NCBI RefSeq assembly: GCF_963924675.1 | Contig: NC_089236.1 | Span: forward strand, 44,486,500 to 44,550,499 | Reading direction: 5' to 3' | Length of the DNA: 64,000 bases | Origin: Phocoena phocoena | Taxonomy: Eukaryota > Chordata > Mammalia > Artiodactyla > Phocoenidae | Part shown: positions 22,224 to 34,686 of the stretch, piece by piece | Position numbering within the stretch: the first letter of the stretch is position 1 | Layout: each line of letters begins with the position of its first letter | Notes under the pieces: generated by a model | What the model was told of the DNA's origin: nothing | Seen by the model: only the letters and a program-made list of their open reading frames with translations | Databases searched by the model: none | Program-made: the position numbers and the translations under genes

Positions 22224-23603
22224 GTGACTTCAGGTACGAGGTCCGCGAAGTATGCAAAGCAGAGTGTTTTCTCTTGGCAGCTCACACAAGGGCGGCAACC
22301 GGTATTTCCTGGGCGCTTCGGACACACCAGAAATCGTGCCCTGAAGCTGTTTGAGGGCTCTGGATATAGAGCTCTCCTCAAGGAACGCGCAGTGTGTTGC
22401 CCATCACTCGGCACGCAGGAGGGCATCGGAGGGGAAGACCACTGGGCCTCGATGTTGCTCAGCTGGTCCACCGGGGTCTGGAGATACTCACTGACAATGG
22501 AGGAAAATGGATGCAAACCAGAGGGGCCTACGAGTCCTCAGAAGGGTACTTCCCTCAAAGTAAAGACGAAGAGCTACTAAGAACTCGTGGAAACAGCTGC
22601 ATGCCTCCCTTTCTGCCCGGCTACTCAGGGCCTAACCTGGAGGCAAGTTCTCACGTTGAGTTTCTCTTGAATTCTAGAGCTTGTCAGGCTGACCACCACG
22701 GCAGCCATGGAAGCACCTGGTTTATATCGAGCAAACTCAGTTTCTTCCCAGAAGCATTCCTACAGGGTTCCCAGGCCTGTCAACAGCAGGGATTTCAGGT
22801 AGCTTCAAGGCACCGTGAATGCAGCCTTCCAAATTGGAAAGGGAGGATGTTTAAATCAGGCCCCCGATTTCAGGCGCAAACACAGCATACATTGCTGTTG
22901 TTTCTAACAAGTCAAAACAGACAGAGGGCCCATTGTGATTGCTTGCCTGAATCAGCTTCTCGAAGCAGAGGGTTCTGCATCAAGTGGACTACCTCAACCA
23001 AGGAACGCCCTAGCTACTCCTCTGGGGCCTGTGGCTATTCAGAAGCCTGCATTGCCACCGCAAGAAGCGGACTGAAATTAAAGTAAGAACGCAAGGGGAC
23101 TTTCTTCTGGAGGCACGGTGACTTCAGGCAGGAGGTCCTTGATGGAATGCGAGGCCGAGGGTGCTCTCAGTGCAGGTCAGACTAGGGCAAGGCGTAAGAC
23201 CTCAAGGCCTGTGAGACGTGCCAAAATTCTGTTCGTGAACGTGTGGGTGTGATGGGGAAATTAAGCTGCTTCGGTGGAGACTGCTGTGCGTTTCCCTACC
23301 CTCGGCGTAGAGAGAGTTGGTTCCAAAGGGCTACGGGGCTGGATGTTGCTTAGTAGACCTAGGGGGTCCTGGGGTTAGTCTGTGTTCCAGCCGGGACCAG
23401 GGAGCCCACGCGATTTTCCTAGGTGTCCGGAAAACTCTACTGCCATAAAAGATATGCAGAGCAGAGGCTACGGCCTCATGGAAAGTGCTGCACGCCTCCG
23501 TTTCTGCAGGGCAAGTCCGGCCTTAACCTACAGGCATGTGCTCACACTGAGTGTCCCGTTAGCGACACAGCTTTGAAAGATGCTGACTTTCTCCTCGAGC
23601 TGA
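22224..23603 (+). repeat. Monomer m17, B/D hybrid (1,380 bp)
   Basis: The 5' part is class B (gcaggaggg, ctcaaagtaaagacg, last clear B base 22566). The 3' part is class D (EcoRI 22669-22674, tttatatcgagc, aaacagacagagggccc, attaaagtaag). The crossover interval is 22567-22670. The same junction recurs in m30, so it predates the HOR duplication. Confidence 0.9.
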
Positions 23604-24649
23604 GTGACTTCAGGTACGAGGTCCGCGAAGTATGCAAAGCAGAGTGTTTTCTCTTGGCTGCTCACAAAAAGGCGGCAACCGGTATTTCCTGGGCGCTTCG
23701 GACACACCAGAAATCGTGTCCTGAAGCTGTTTGAGGGCTCTGGAAATAGAGCTCTCCTCATGGAATGCGCAATGTGTTGCCCATCATTCCGCACGCACGG
23801 AGGGCATCCGAGGGGAAGACCACTGGGCCTCGATGTTGCTCAGCTGGTCCACCGGGGTCTGGAGATACTCACTGACAATGGAGGAAAATGGATGCAAACC
23901 AGAGGGGCCTACGAGTCCTCAGAAGGGTACTTCCCTGAAAGTAAAGGCGAAGAGCTACTAAGAACTCGTGGAAACAGCTGCATGCTTCCCTTTCTGCCCG
24001 GCTACTCAGGGCCTAACCTGGAGGCAAGTTCTCATGTTGAGTATCTCTTTACTTCTAGAGCTTGTGAGGCTGACCACCACGGAGGCCATGGAAGCACCTG
24101 CTTTAGACCGAGCAAACTCAGTTTCTTCCCAGAAGCATTCCTACAGGGTTCCCAGGCCTGTCAACAGCAGGGATTTCAGGTAGCTACAAGGCACCGTGAA
24201 TGCAGCCTTCCAAATTGGAAAGCGAGGATGTTTAAATCAGGCCCCCGATTTCAGGCGCAAACACACCATACATGGCTGTTGTTTCTATCAAGTCAAAAGA
24301 GACACATGGCCCCTTGTGTTTGCTTGCCTGAATCAGCTTCTCGAAGCAGGGGGTTGTGCATCAAGTGGACTACCTCAACTAAGGAACGCCCTAGCTACTC
24401 CTCTGGGGCCTGTGGCTATTCAGAAGCCTGCATTGCCACCGCAAGAACCGGACTGAAATTGCAGTAAGAACGCAAGGGGACTTTCTTCTGGAGGCACGGT
24501 GACTTCAGGCAGGAGGTCCTAGATGGAATGCGAGGCCGAGGGTGCTCTCAGTGCAGCTCAGACTAGGGCAAGGCGTAAGACCTCAAGGCCTGTGAGACGT
24601 GCCAAAATTCTGTTCGTGAACGTGTGGGTGTGATGGGGAAAGTAAGCTG

Positions 24650-24666
24650 CTTCGTTGGAGACTGCT
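24650..24666 (+). other. CENP-B-box-like motif (m18)
   Basis: Same 17-bp sequence, inside HOR copy 1. Confidence 0.4.
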
Positions 24667-24827
24667 CTGCGTTTCCCTACCCTCGGCGTAGAGAGAGTTG
24701 GCTCCAAAGGGCTACGGGGCTGGATTTTGCTTAGGAGACCTAGGGGGTCCTGGGGTTAGTCTGTGTTCCAGCCAGGAACAGGGAGCCCACGCAATTTTCC
24801 TAGGTGTTCGGAAAACTCTACTGCCAT

Positions 24828-24859
24828 AAAAGATATGCAAAAAAAAAAAAAAGATATGC
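24828..24859 (+). mobile_element. Poly(A)/duplication insertion (m18)
   Basis: Same insertion; A run at 24839-24852. First copy inside the long HOR. Confidence 0.55.
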
Positions 24860-25005
24860 AGAGCAGAGGCTACGGCCTCATGGAAAGTGCTGCACGCCTC
24901 CGTTTCTGCAGGGCAAGTCCGGCCTTAACCTACAGGAATGTGCTTACACTGAGTGTCCCGTTAGCGACACAGCTTTGAAAGATGCTGACTTTCTCCTCGA
25001 GCTGA

Positions 25006-26384
25006 GTGACTTCAGGTACGAGGTCCGCGAAGTATGCAAAGCAGAGTGTTTTCTCTTGGCAGCTCACACAAGGGCAGCAACCGGTATTTCCTGGGTGCTT
25101 CGGACACACCAGAAATCGTGTCCTGAAGCTGTTTGAGGGCTCTGGAAATAGAGCTCTCCTCAAGGAACGCGCAGTGTGTTTCCCACCCCTCGGCACGCAC
25201 GTAGGGCATCGGAGGGGAAGACCACTGGGCGTCGATGTTGCTCAGCTGGTCCACCGGGGTCTGGAGATGCTCACTGACAATGGAGGAAAATGGATTCAAA
25301 CCAGAGGGGCCTACGAGTCCTCAGAAGGGTACTTCCCTGAAAGTAAAGGCGAAGAGCTACTAAGAACTCGTGGAAACAGCTGCAGGCCTCCCTTTCTGCC
25401 CGGCTTCTCAGGGCCTAACCTGGAGGCAAGTTCTTACGTTGAGTTTCTCTTGACTTCTAGAGCTTGTCAGGCTGACCACCACGGCGGCCATGGAAGCACC
25501 TGGTTTAGACCGACCAAACTCAGTTTCTTCCCAGAAGCATTCCTACAGGGTTCCCAGGCCTGTCAACAGCAGGGATTTCAGGTAGCTTCAAGGCACCGTG
25601 AATGCAGCCTTCCAAATTGGAAAGCGAGGATGTTTAAATCAGGCCTCCGATTTCATGCGCAAACACAGCATACATTGCTGCGGTTTCTAACAAGTCAAAA
25701 GAGACACATGGCCCCTTGTGTTTGCTTGCCTGAATCAGCTTCTCGAAGCAGGGGGTTGTGCATCAAGTGGACTGCCTCAACCAAGGAACGCCCTAGCTAC
25801 TCCTCTGGGGCCTGTGGCTATTCAGAAGCCTGCATTGCCACCGTAAGGACAGGACTGAAATTGCAGTAAGAACGCAAGGGGACTTTCTTCTGGAGGCACG
25901 GTGACTTCAGGCAGGAGGTCCTAGATGGAATGCGAGGCCGAGGGTGCTCTCAGTGCAGGTCAGACTAGGGCAGGGCGTAAGACCTCAAGGCCTGTGAGTC
26001 GTGCCAAAATTCTGTTCATGAACGTGTGGGTGTGATGGGGAAATTAAGCTGCTTCGGTGGAGACTGCTGTGCGTTTCCCTACCCTCGGCGTAGAGAGAGT
26101 TGGTTCCAAAGGGCTACGGGGCTGGATGTTGCTTAGTAGACCTAGGGGTCCTGGGGTTAGTCTGTGTTCCAGCCGGGACCAGGGAGCCCACGCGATTTTC
26201 CTAAGTGTCCGGAAAAGTCTACTGTCATCAAAGATATGCAGAGCAGAGGCTACAGCCTCATGGAAAGTGCTGCACACTCCGTTTCTGCAGGGCAAGTCCG
26301 GCCTTAACCTACAGGCATGTGCTCACACTGAGGGTCCCGTTAGCGACACAGCTTTGAAAGATGCTGACTTTCTCCTCGAGCTGA
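25006..26384 (+). repeat. Monomer m19, class E (1,379 bp)
   Basis: Class E with the private change gctgcaggcctcc, plus caggcctccgatttc, ggaaaagtctactgtc and gcacactccg (1-bp deletion). Confidence 0.92.
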
Positions 26385-27764
26385 GTGACTTCAGGTACGA
26401 GGTCCGCGAAGTATGCAAAGCAGAGTGTTTTCTCTTGGCAGCTCACACAAGGGCGGCAACCGGTATTTCCTGGGCGCTTCGGACACACCAGAAATCGTGC
26501 CCTGAAGCTGTTTGAGGGCTCTGGAAATAGAGCTCTCCTCAAGGAACGCGCAGTGTGTTGCCCATCACTCGGCACGCAGGAGGGCATCGGAGGGGAAGAC
26601 CACTGGGCCTCGATGTTGCTCAGCTGGTCCACCGGGGTCTGGAGATACTCACTGACAATGGAGGAAAATGGATGCAAACCAGAGGGGCCTACGAGTCCTC
26701 AGAAGGGTACTTCCCTCAAAGTAAAGACGAAGAGCTACTAAGAACTCGTGGAAACAGCTGCATGCCTCCCTTTCTGCCCGGCTACTCAGGGCCTAACCTG
26801 GAGGCAAGTTCTCACGTTGAGTTTCTCTTGACTTCTAGAGCTTGTCAGGCTGACCACCACGGCGGCCATGGAAGCACCTGGTTTAGACCGACCAAACTCA
26901 GTTTCTTCCCAGAAGCATTCCTACAGGGTTCCCAGGCCTGTCAAGAGCAGGGATTTCAGGTAGCTTCAAGGCACCGTGAATGCAGCCTTCCAAATTGGAA
27001 AGCGAGGATGTTTAAATCAGGCCCCCGATTTTAGGCGCAAACACAGCATACATTGCTGTTGTTTCTAACAAGTCAAAAGAGACACACGGCCCCTTGTGTT
27101 TGCTTGCCTGAATCAGCTTCTCGAAGCAGGGGGGTTGTGCATCAAGTGGACTGCCTCAACCAAGGAACGCCCTAGCTACTCCTCTGGGGCCTGTGGCTAT
27201 TCAGAAGCCTGCATTGCCACCGCAAGGGGCAGACTGAAATTGCATTAAGAACGCAAGGGGACTTTCTTCTGGAGGCACGGTGACTTCAGGCAGGAGGTCC
27301 TAGACGGAATGCGAGGCCGAGGGTGCTCTCAGTGCAGCTCAGACTAGGGCAAGGCGTAGGACCTCAAGGCCTGTGAGACGTGCCAAAATTCTGTTCGTGA
27401 ACGTGTGGGTGTGATGGGGAAATTAAGCTGCTTCGGTGGAGACTGCTGTGCGTTTCCCTACCCTCGGCGTAGAGAGAGTGGCTCCAAAGGGCTACGGGGC
27501 TGGATGATGCTTAGAAGACCTAAGGGGTCCTGGGGTTAGTCTGTGTTCCAGCCGGGAACATGGAGCCCACGCGATTTTCCTAGGTGTCCGGAAAACTCTA
27601 CTGCCATAAAAGATATGCAGAGCAGAGGCTACGGCCTCATGGAAAGTGCTGCACGCCTCCGTTTCTGCAGGGCAAGTCCGGCCTGAACCTACAGGCATGT
27701 GCTCACACTGAGTGTCCCGTTAGCGACACAGCTTTGAAAGATGCTGACTTTCTCCTCGAGCTGA
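26385..27764 (+). repeat. Monomer m20, B/C hybrid (1,380 bp)
   Basis: Class B up to gcaggagggcatcgg, then class C from gcaagttct (26808) onward (attgcattaag, gatgatgcttagaag). The switch lies between about 26591 and 26807, a different interval from the one in m2. ctagacggaatg is shared with m33. Confidence 0.86.
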
Positions 27765-28810
27765 GTGACTTCAGGTACGAGGTCCGCGAAGTATGCAAAG
27801 CAGAGTGTTTTCTCTTGGCTGCTCACAAAAAGGCGGCAACCGGTATTTCCTGGGCGCTTCAGACACACCAGAAATCGTGTCCTGAAGCTGTTTGAGGGCT
27901 CTGGAAATAGAGCTCTCCTCATGGAATGCGCAATGTGTTGCCCATCATTCCGCACGCACGGAGGGCATCCGAGGGGAAGACCACTGGGCCTCGATGTTGC
28001 TCAGCTGGTCCACCGGGGTCTGGAGATACTCACTGACAATGGAGGAAAATGGATGCAAACCAGAGGGGCCTACGAGTCCTCAGAAGGGTACTTCCCTGAA
28101 AGTAAAGGCGAAGAGCTACTAAGAACTCGTGGAAACAGCTGCATGCTTCCCTTTCTGCCCGGCTACTCAGGGCCTAACCTGGAGGCAAGTTCTCATGTTG
28201 AGTATCTCTTTACTTCTAGAGCTTGTGAGGCTGACCACCACGGAGGCCATGGAAGCACCTGCTTTAGACCGAGCAAACTCAGTTTCTTCCCAGAAGCATT
28301 CCTACAGGGTTCCCAGGCCTGTCAACAGCAGGGATTTCAGGTAGCTACAAGGCACCGTGAATGCAGCCTTCCAAATTGGAAAGCGAGGATGTTTAAATCA
28401 GGCCCCCGATTTCAGGCGCAAACACACCATACATGGCTGTTGTTTCTATCAAGTCAAAAGAGACACATGGCCCCTTGTGTTTGCTTGCCTGAATCAGCTT
28501 CTCGAAGCAGGGGGTTGTGCATCAAGTGGACTACCTCAACTAAGGAACGCCCTAGCTACTCCTCTGGGGCCTGTGGCTATTCAGAAGCCTGCATTGCCAC
28601 CGCAAGAACCGGACTGAAATTGCAGTAAGAACGCAAGGGGACTTTCTTCTGGAGGCACGGTGACTTCAGGCAGGAGGTCCTAGATGGAATGCGAGGCCGA
28701 GGGTGCTCTCAGTGCAGCTCAGACTAGGGCAAGGCGTAAGACCTCAAGGCCTGTGAGACGTGCCAAAATTCTGTTCGTGAACGTGTGGGTGTGATGGGGA
28801 AAGTAAGCTG

Positions 28811-28827
28811 CTTCGTTGGAGACTGCT
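28811..28827 (+). other. CENP-B-box-like motif (m21)
   Basis: Same 17-bp sequence, inside HOR copy 1. Confidence 0.4.
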
Positions 28828-28988
28828 CTGCGTTTCCCTACCCTCGGCGTAGAGAGAGTTGGCTCCAAAGGGCTACGGGGCTGGATTTTGCTTAGGAGAC
28901 CTAGGGGGTCCTGGGGTTAGTCTGTGTTCCAGCCAGGAACAGGGAGCCCACGCAATTTTCGTAGGTGTTCGGAAAACTCTACTGCCAT

Positions 28989-29020
28989 AAAAGATATGCA
29001 AAAAAAAAAAAAAGATATGC
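28989..29020 (+). mobile_element. Poly(A)/duplication insertion (m21)
   Basis: Same insertion; A run at 29000-29013, 4,161 bp after the m18 copy. Confidence 0.55.
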
Positions 29021-29166
29021 AGAGCAGAGGCTACGGCCTCATGGAAAGTGCTGCACGCCTCCGTTTCTACAGGGCAAGTCCGGCCTTAACCTACAGGAAT
29101 GTGCTTACACTGAGTGTCCCGTTAGCGACACAGCTTTGAAAGATGCTGACTTTCTCCTCGAGCTGA

Positions 29167-30545
29167 GTGACTTCAGGTACGAGGTCCGCGAAGTATGCAA
29201 AGCAGAGTGTTTTCTCTTGGCAGCTCACACAAGGGCAGCAACCGGTATTTCCTGGGTGCTTCGGACACACCAGAAATCGTGTCCTGAAGCTGTTTGAGGG
29301 CTCTGGAAATAGAGCTCTCCTCAAGGAACGCGCAGTGTGTTTCCCACCCCTCGGCACGCACGTAGGGCATCGGAGGGGAAGACCACTGGGCGTCGATGTT
29401 GCTCAGCTGGTCCACCGGGGTCTGGAGATGCTCACTGACAATGGAGGAAAATGGATTCAAACCAGAGGGGCCTACGAGTCCTCAGAAGGGTACTTCCCTG
29501 AAAGTAAAGGCGAAGAGCTACTAAGAACTCGTGGAAACAGCTGCATGCCTCCCTTTCTGCCCGGCTTCTCAGGGCCTAAACTGGAGGCAAGTTCTTACGT
29601 TGAGTTTCTCTTGACTTCTAGAGCTTGTCAGGCTGACCACCACGGCGGCCATGGAAGCACCTGGTTTAGACCGACCAAACTCAGTTTCTTCCCAGAAGCA
29701 TTCCTACAGGGTTCCCAGGCCTGTCAACAGCAGGGATTTCAGGTAGCTTCAAGGCACCGTGAATGCAGCCTTCCAAATTGGAAAGCGAGGATGTTTAAAT
29801 CAGGCCTCCGATTTCATGCGCAAACACAGCATACATTGCTGCGGTTTCTAACAAGTCAAAAGAGACACATGGCCCCTTGTGTTTGCTTGCCTGAATCAGC
29901 TTCTCGAAGCAGGGGGTTGTGCATCAAGTGGACTGCCTCAACCAAGGAACGCCCTAGCTACTCCTCTGGGGCCTGTGGCTCTTCAGAAGCCTGCATTGCC
30001 ACCGTAAGGACAGGACTGAAATTGCAGTAAGAACGCAAGGGGACTTTCTTCTGGAGGCACGGTGACTTCAGGCAGGAGGTCCTAGATGGAATGCGAGGCC
30101 GAGGGTGCTCTCAGTGCAGGTCAGACTAGGGCAAGGCGTAAGACCTCAAGGCCTGTGAGTCGTGCCAAAATTCTGTTCATGAACGTGTGTGTGTGATGGG
30201 GAAATTAAGCTGCTTCGGTGGAGACTGCTGTGCGTTTCCCTACCCTCGGCGTAGAGAGAGTTGGTTCCAAAGGGCTACGGGGCTGGATGTTGCTTAGTAG
30301 ACCTAGGGGTCCTGGGGTTAGTCTGTGTTCCAGCCGGGACCAGGGAGCCCACGCGATTTTCCTAAGTGTCCGGAAAAGTCTACTGTCATCAAAGATATGC
30401 AGAGCAGAGGCTACAGCCTCATGGAAAGTGCTGCACACTCCGTTTCTGCAGGGCAAGTCCGGCCTTAACCTACAGGCATGTGCTCACACTGAGGGTCCCG
30501 TTAGCGACACAGCTTTGAAAGATGCTGACTTTCTCCTCGAGCTGA
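29167..30545 (+). repeat. Monomer m22, class E (1,379 bp)
   Basis: As m19, with cctaaactgg and ggctcttcagaag; the latter is shared with m35. It ends with gcacactccg. Confidence 0.92.
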
Positions 30546-31925
30546 GTGACTTCAGGTACGAGGTCAGCGAAGTATGCAAAGCAGAGTGTTTTCTCTTGGC
30601 AGCTCACACAAGGGCGGCAACCGGTATTTCCTGGGCGCTTCGGACACACCAGAAATCGTGCCCTGAAGCTGTTTGAGGGCTCTGGAAATAGAGCTCTCCT
30701 CAAGGAACGCGCAGTGTGTTGCCCATCACTCGGCACGCAGGAGGGCATCGGAGGGGAAGACCACTGGGCCTCGATGTTGCTCAGCTGGTCCACCGGGGTC
30801 TGGAGATACTCACTGACAATGGAGGAAAATGGATGCAAACCAGAGGGGCCTACGAGTTCTCAGAAGGGTACTTCCCTCAAAGTAAAGACGAAGAGCTACT
30901 AAGAACTCGTGGAAACAGCTGCATGCCTCCCTTTCTGCCCGGCTACTCAGGGCCTAACCTGGAGGCAACTTCTCACGTTGAGTTTCTCTTGACTTCTAGA
31001 GCTTGTCAGGCTGACCACCACGGCGGCCATGGAAGCACCTGGTTTAGACCGACCAAACTCAGTTTCTTCCCAGAAGCATTCCTACAGGGTTCCCAGGCCT
31101 GTCAAGAGCAGGGATTTCAGGTAGCTTCAAGGCACCGTGAATGCAGCCTTCCAAATTGGAAAGCGAGGATGTTTAAATCAGGCCCCCGATTTTAGGCGCA
31201 AACACAGCATACATTGCTGTTGTTTCTAACAAGTCAAAAGAGACACACGGCCCCTTGTGTTTGCTTGCCTGAATCAGCTTCTCGAAGCAGGGGGGTTGTG
31301 CATCAAGTGGACTGCCTCACCCAAGGAACGCCCTAGCTACTCCTCTGGGGCCTGTGGCTATTCAGAAGCCTGCATTGCCACCGCAAGGGGCGGACTGAAA
31401 TTGCAGTAAGAACGCAAGGGGACTTTCTTCTGGAGGCACGGTGACTTCAGGCAGGAGGTCCTAGATGGAATGCGAGGCCGAGGGTGCTCTCAATGCAGCT
31501 CAGACTAGGGCAAGGCGTAAGACCTCAAGGCCTGTGAGACCTGCCAAAATTGTGTTCGTGAACGTGTGGGTGTGAAGGGGAAATTAAGCTGCTTCGGTGG
31601 AGACTGCTGTGCGTTTCACTACCCTCGGCGTAGAGAGAGTGGCTCCAAAGGGCTACGGGGCTGGATGTTGCTTAGGAGACCTAAGGGGTCCTGGGGTTAG
31701 TCTGTGTTACAGCCCGGAACAGGAAGCCCACGCGATTGTCCTAAGTGTCCGGAAAACTCTACTGCCATAAAAGATATGCAGAGCAGAAACTACGGCCTCA
31801 TGGAAAGTGCTGCACGCCTCCGTTTCTGCAGGGCAAGTCCGGCCTTAACCTACAGGCATGTGCTCACACTGAGTGTCCCGTTAGCGACACAGCTTTGAAA
31901 GATGCTGACTTTCTCCTCGAGCTGA
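30546..31925 (+). repeat. Monomer m23, class B (1,380 bp)
   Basis: Full class B with private aggtcagcgaag and acgagttctcag. It has cctcacccaagg and gcagaaactacgg, both shared with m37 rather than m36. Confidence 0.92.
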
Positions 31926-33306
31926 GTGACTTCAGGTACGAGGTCCGCGAAGTATGCAAAGCAGAGTGTTTTCTCTTGGCAGCTCACACAAGGGCGGCAA
32001 CCGGTATTTCCTGGGCGCTTCGGACACACCAGAAATCGTGTCCTGAAGCTGTTTGAGGGCTCTGGAAATAGAGCTCTCCTCAAGGAACGCGCAGTGTGTT
32101 GCCCATCACTCGGCACGCACGGAGGGCATCGGAGGGGAAGACCACTGGGCCTCGATGTTGCTCAGCTGGTCCACCGGGGTCTGGAGATGCTCACTGACAA
32201 TGGAGGAAAATGGATGCAAACCAGAGGGGCCTACGAGTCCTCAGAAGGGTACTTCCCTGAAAGTAAAGGCGAAGAGCTACTAAGAACTCGTGGAAACAGC
32301 TGCATGCCTCCCTTTCTGCCCGGCTACTCAGGGCCTAACCTGGAGGCAAGTTCTCACGTTGAGTTTCTCTTGAATTCTAGAGCTTGTCAGGCTGACCACC
32401 ACGGCGGCCATGGAAGCACCTGTTTTATACCGAGCAAACTCAGTTTCTTCCCAGAAGCATTCCTACAGGGTTCCCAGGCCTGTCAACAGCAGGGATTTCA
32501 GGTAGCTTCAAGGCACCGTGAATGCAGCCTTCCAAATTGGAAAGGGAGGATGTTTAAATCAGGCCCCCGATTTCAGGCGCAAACACAGCATACATTGCTG
32601 TTGTTTTTAACAAGTAAAAACAGACAGAGGGCCCATTGTGATTGCTTGCCTGAATCAGCTTCTCGAAGCAGAGGGTTCTGCATCAAGTGGACTACCTCAA
32701 CCAAGGAACGCCCTAGCTACTCCTCTGGGGCCTGTGGCTATTCAGAAGCCTGCATTGCCACCGCAAGAAGCGGACTGAAATTGCGGTAAGAACGCAAGGG
32801 GACTTTCTTCTGGAGGCACGGTGACTTCAGGCAGGAGGTCCTTGATGGAATGCGAGGCCGAGGGTGCTCTCAGTGCAGGTCAGACTAGGGCAAGGCGTAA
32901 GACCTCAAGGCCTGTGAGACGTGCCAAAATTCTGTTCGTGAACGTGTGGGTGTGATGGGGAAATTAAGCTGCTTCGGTGGAGACTGCTGTGCGTTTCCCT
33001 ACCCTCGGCGTAGAGAGAGTTGGTTCCAAAGGGCTACGGGGCTGGATGTTGCTTAGTAGACCTAGGGGGTCCTGGGGTTAGTCTGTGTTCCAGCCGGGAC
33101 CAGGGAGCCCACGCGATTTTCCTAGGTGTCCGGAAAACTCTACTGCCATAAAAGATATGCAGAGCAGAGGCTACGGCCTCATGGAAAGTGCTGCACGCCT
33201 CCGTTTCTGCAGGGCAAGTCCGGCCTTAACCTACAGGCATGTGCTCACACTGAGTGTCCCGTTAGCGACACAGCTTTGAAAGATGCTGACTTTCTCCTCG
33301 AGCTGA
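31926..33306 (+). repeat. Monomer m24, class D (1,381 bp)
   Basis: EcoRI at 32372-32377, cacctgttttatacc, aacaagtaaaaacag and attgcggtaag. The counterpart is m38. Confidence 0.92.
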
Positions 33307-34686
33307 GTGACTTCAGGTACGAGGTCCGCGAAGTATGCAAAGCAGAGTGTTTTCTCTTGGCAGCTCACACAAGGGCGGCAACCGGTATTTCCTGGGCGCT
33401 TCGGACACACCAGATATCGTGTCCTGAAGCTGTTTGAGGGCTCTGGAAATAGAGCTCTCCTCAAGGAACACGCAGTGTGTTGCCCATCACTCGGCACGCA
33501 CGGAGGGCATCCGAGGGGAAGACCACTGGGCCTCGATGTTGCTCAGCTGGTCCACCGGGGTCTGGAGATACTCACTGACAATGGAGGAAAATGGATGCAA
33601 ACCAGAGGGGCCTACGAGTCCTCAGAATGGTACTTCCCTGAAAGTAAAGGCGAAGAGCTACTAAGAACTCATGGAAACAGCTGCATGCCTCCCTTTCTGC
33701 CCGGCTACTCAGGGCCTAAACTGGAGGCAAGTTCTCACGTTGAGTTTCTCTTGAATTCTAGAGCTTGTCAGGCTGACCACCACGGCGGCCATGGAAGCAC
33801 CTGGTTTAGACCGAGCAAACTCAGTTTCTTCCCAGAAGCATTCCTACAGGGTTCCCAGGCCTGTCAACAGCAGGGATTTCAGGTAGCTTCAAGGCACCGT
33901 GAATGCAGCCTTCCAAATTGGAAAGCGAGGATGTTTAAATCAGGCCCCCGATTTCAGGCGCAAACACAGCATACATTGCTGTTGTTTCTAACAAGTCAAA
34001 ACAGACAGAGGGCCCATTGTGATTGCTTGCCTGAATCAGCTTCTCGAAGCAGGGGGTTGCGCATCAAGTGGACTACCTCAACCAAGGAACGCCCTAGCTA
34101 CTCCTCTGGGGCCTGTGGCTATTCAGAAGCCTGCATTGCCACCGCAAGAAGCGGACTGAAATTGCAGTAAGAACGCAAAGGGATTTTCTTCTGCAGGCAC
34201 GGTGACTTCAGACAGGAGGTCCTAGATGGAATGCGAGGCCGAGGGTGCTCTCAGTGCAGCTCAGACTAGGGCAAGGCGTAAGACCTCAAGGCCTGTGAGT
34301 CGTGCCAAAATTCTGTTCCTGAACGTGTGGGTGTGAATGGGAAATTAAGCTGCTTCGGTGGAGACTGCTGTGCGTTTCCCTACCCTCGGCGTAGAGAGAG
34401 TGGCTCCAAAGGGCTAAGGAGCTGGATGTTGCTTAGGAGACCTAAGGGGTCCTGGGGTTAGTCTGTGTTCCAGCCCGGAACAGGAAGCCCACGCAATTTT
34501 CCTAAGTGTCCGGAAAACTCTACTGCCATAAAATATATGCAGAGCAGAGGCTACGGCCTCATGGAAAGTGCTGCACGCCTCCGTTTCTGCAGGGCAAGTC
34601 CGGCCTTAACCTACAGGCATGTGCTCACACTGAGGGTCCCGTTAGCGACACAGCTTTGAAAGATGCTGACTTTCTCCTCGAGCTGA
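33307..34686 (+). repeat. Monomer m25, class D2 (1,380 bp)
   Basis: EcoRI at 33753-33758, ccagatatcg, ggaacacgcag, cagaatggtac, ctcatggaaacag and cctaaactgg. The 3' end has gttcctgaacg, gtgaatggg and aaaatatatgc. The counterpart is m39. Confidence 0.92.

Larger units (their letters stand above)
23604..25005 (+). repeat. Monomer m18, class A (1,402 bp)
   Basis: HOR-subtype A: ggaatgcgcaatg, gcatgcttccc, ggattttgctt, gccaggaaca and cctacaggaatgtgcttac. The 14-A tract is at 24839-24852. Confidence 0.92.
23604..27764 (+). repeat. A-E-B trimer, copy 1a (4,161 bp)
   Basis: Monomers m18-m20. The trimer repeats immediately at 27765 with the same order and the same 1,402/1,379/1,380 bp lengths, so it is a nested repeat inside the long HOR. 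The B member here has a class C 3' third (gatgatgcttagaag, attgcattaag). The B member of the next trimer does not. Confidence 0.78.
27765..29166 (+). repeat. Monomer m21, class A (1,402 bp)
   Basis: As m18, with private cttcagacacac and ttcgtaggtg, and gtttctacagg near the 3' end. The 14-A tract is at 29000-29013. Confidence 0.92.
27765..31925 (+). repeat. A-E-B trimer, copy 1b (4,161 bp)
   Basis: Monomers m21-m23. It shares ggaatgcgcaatg, gcatgcttccc and cctacaggaatgtgcttac with copy 1a. It differs by ctccgtttctacagg at the end of the A monomer, ggctcttcagaag in E, and a full class B third monomer. Confidence 0.78.
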
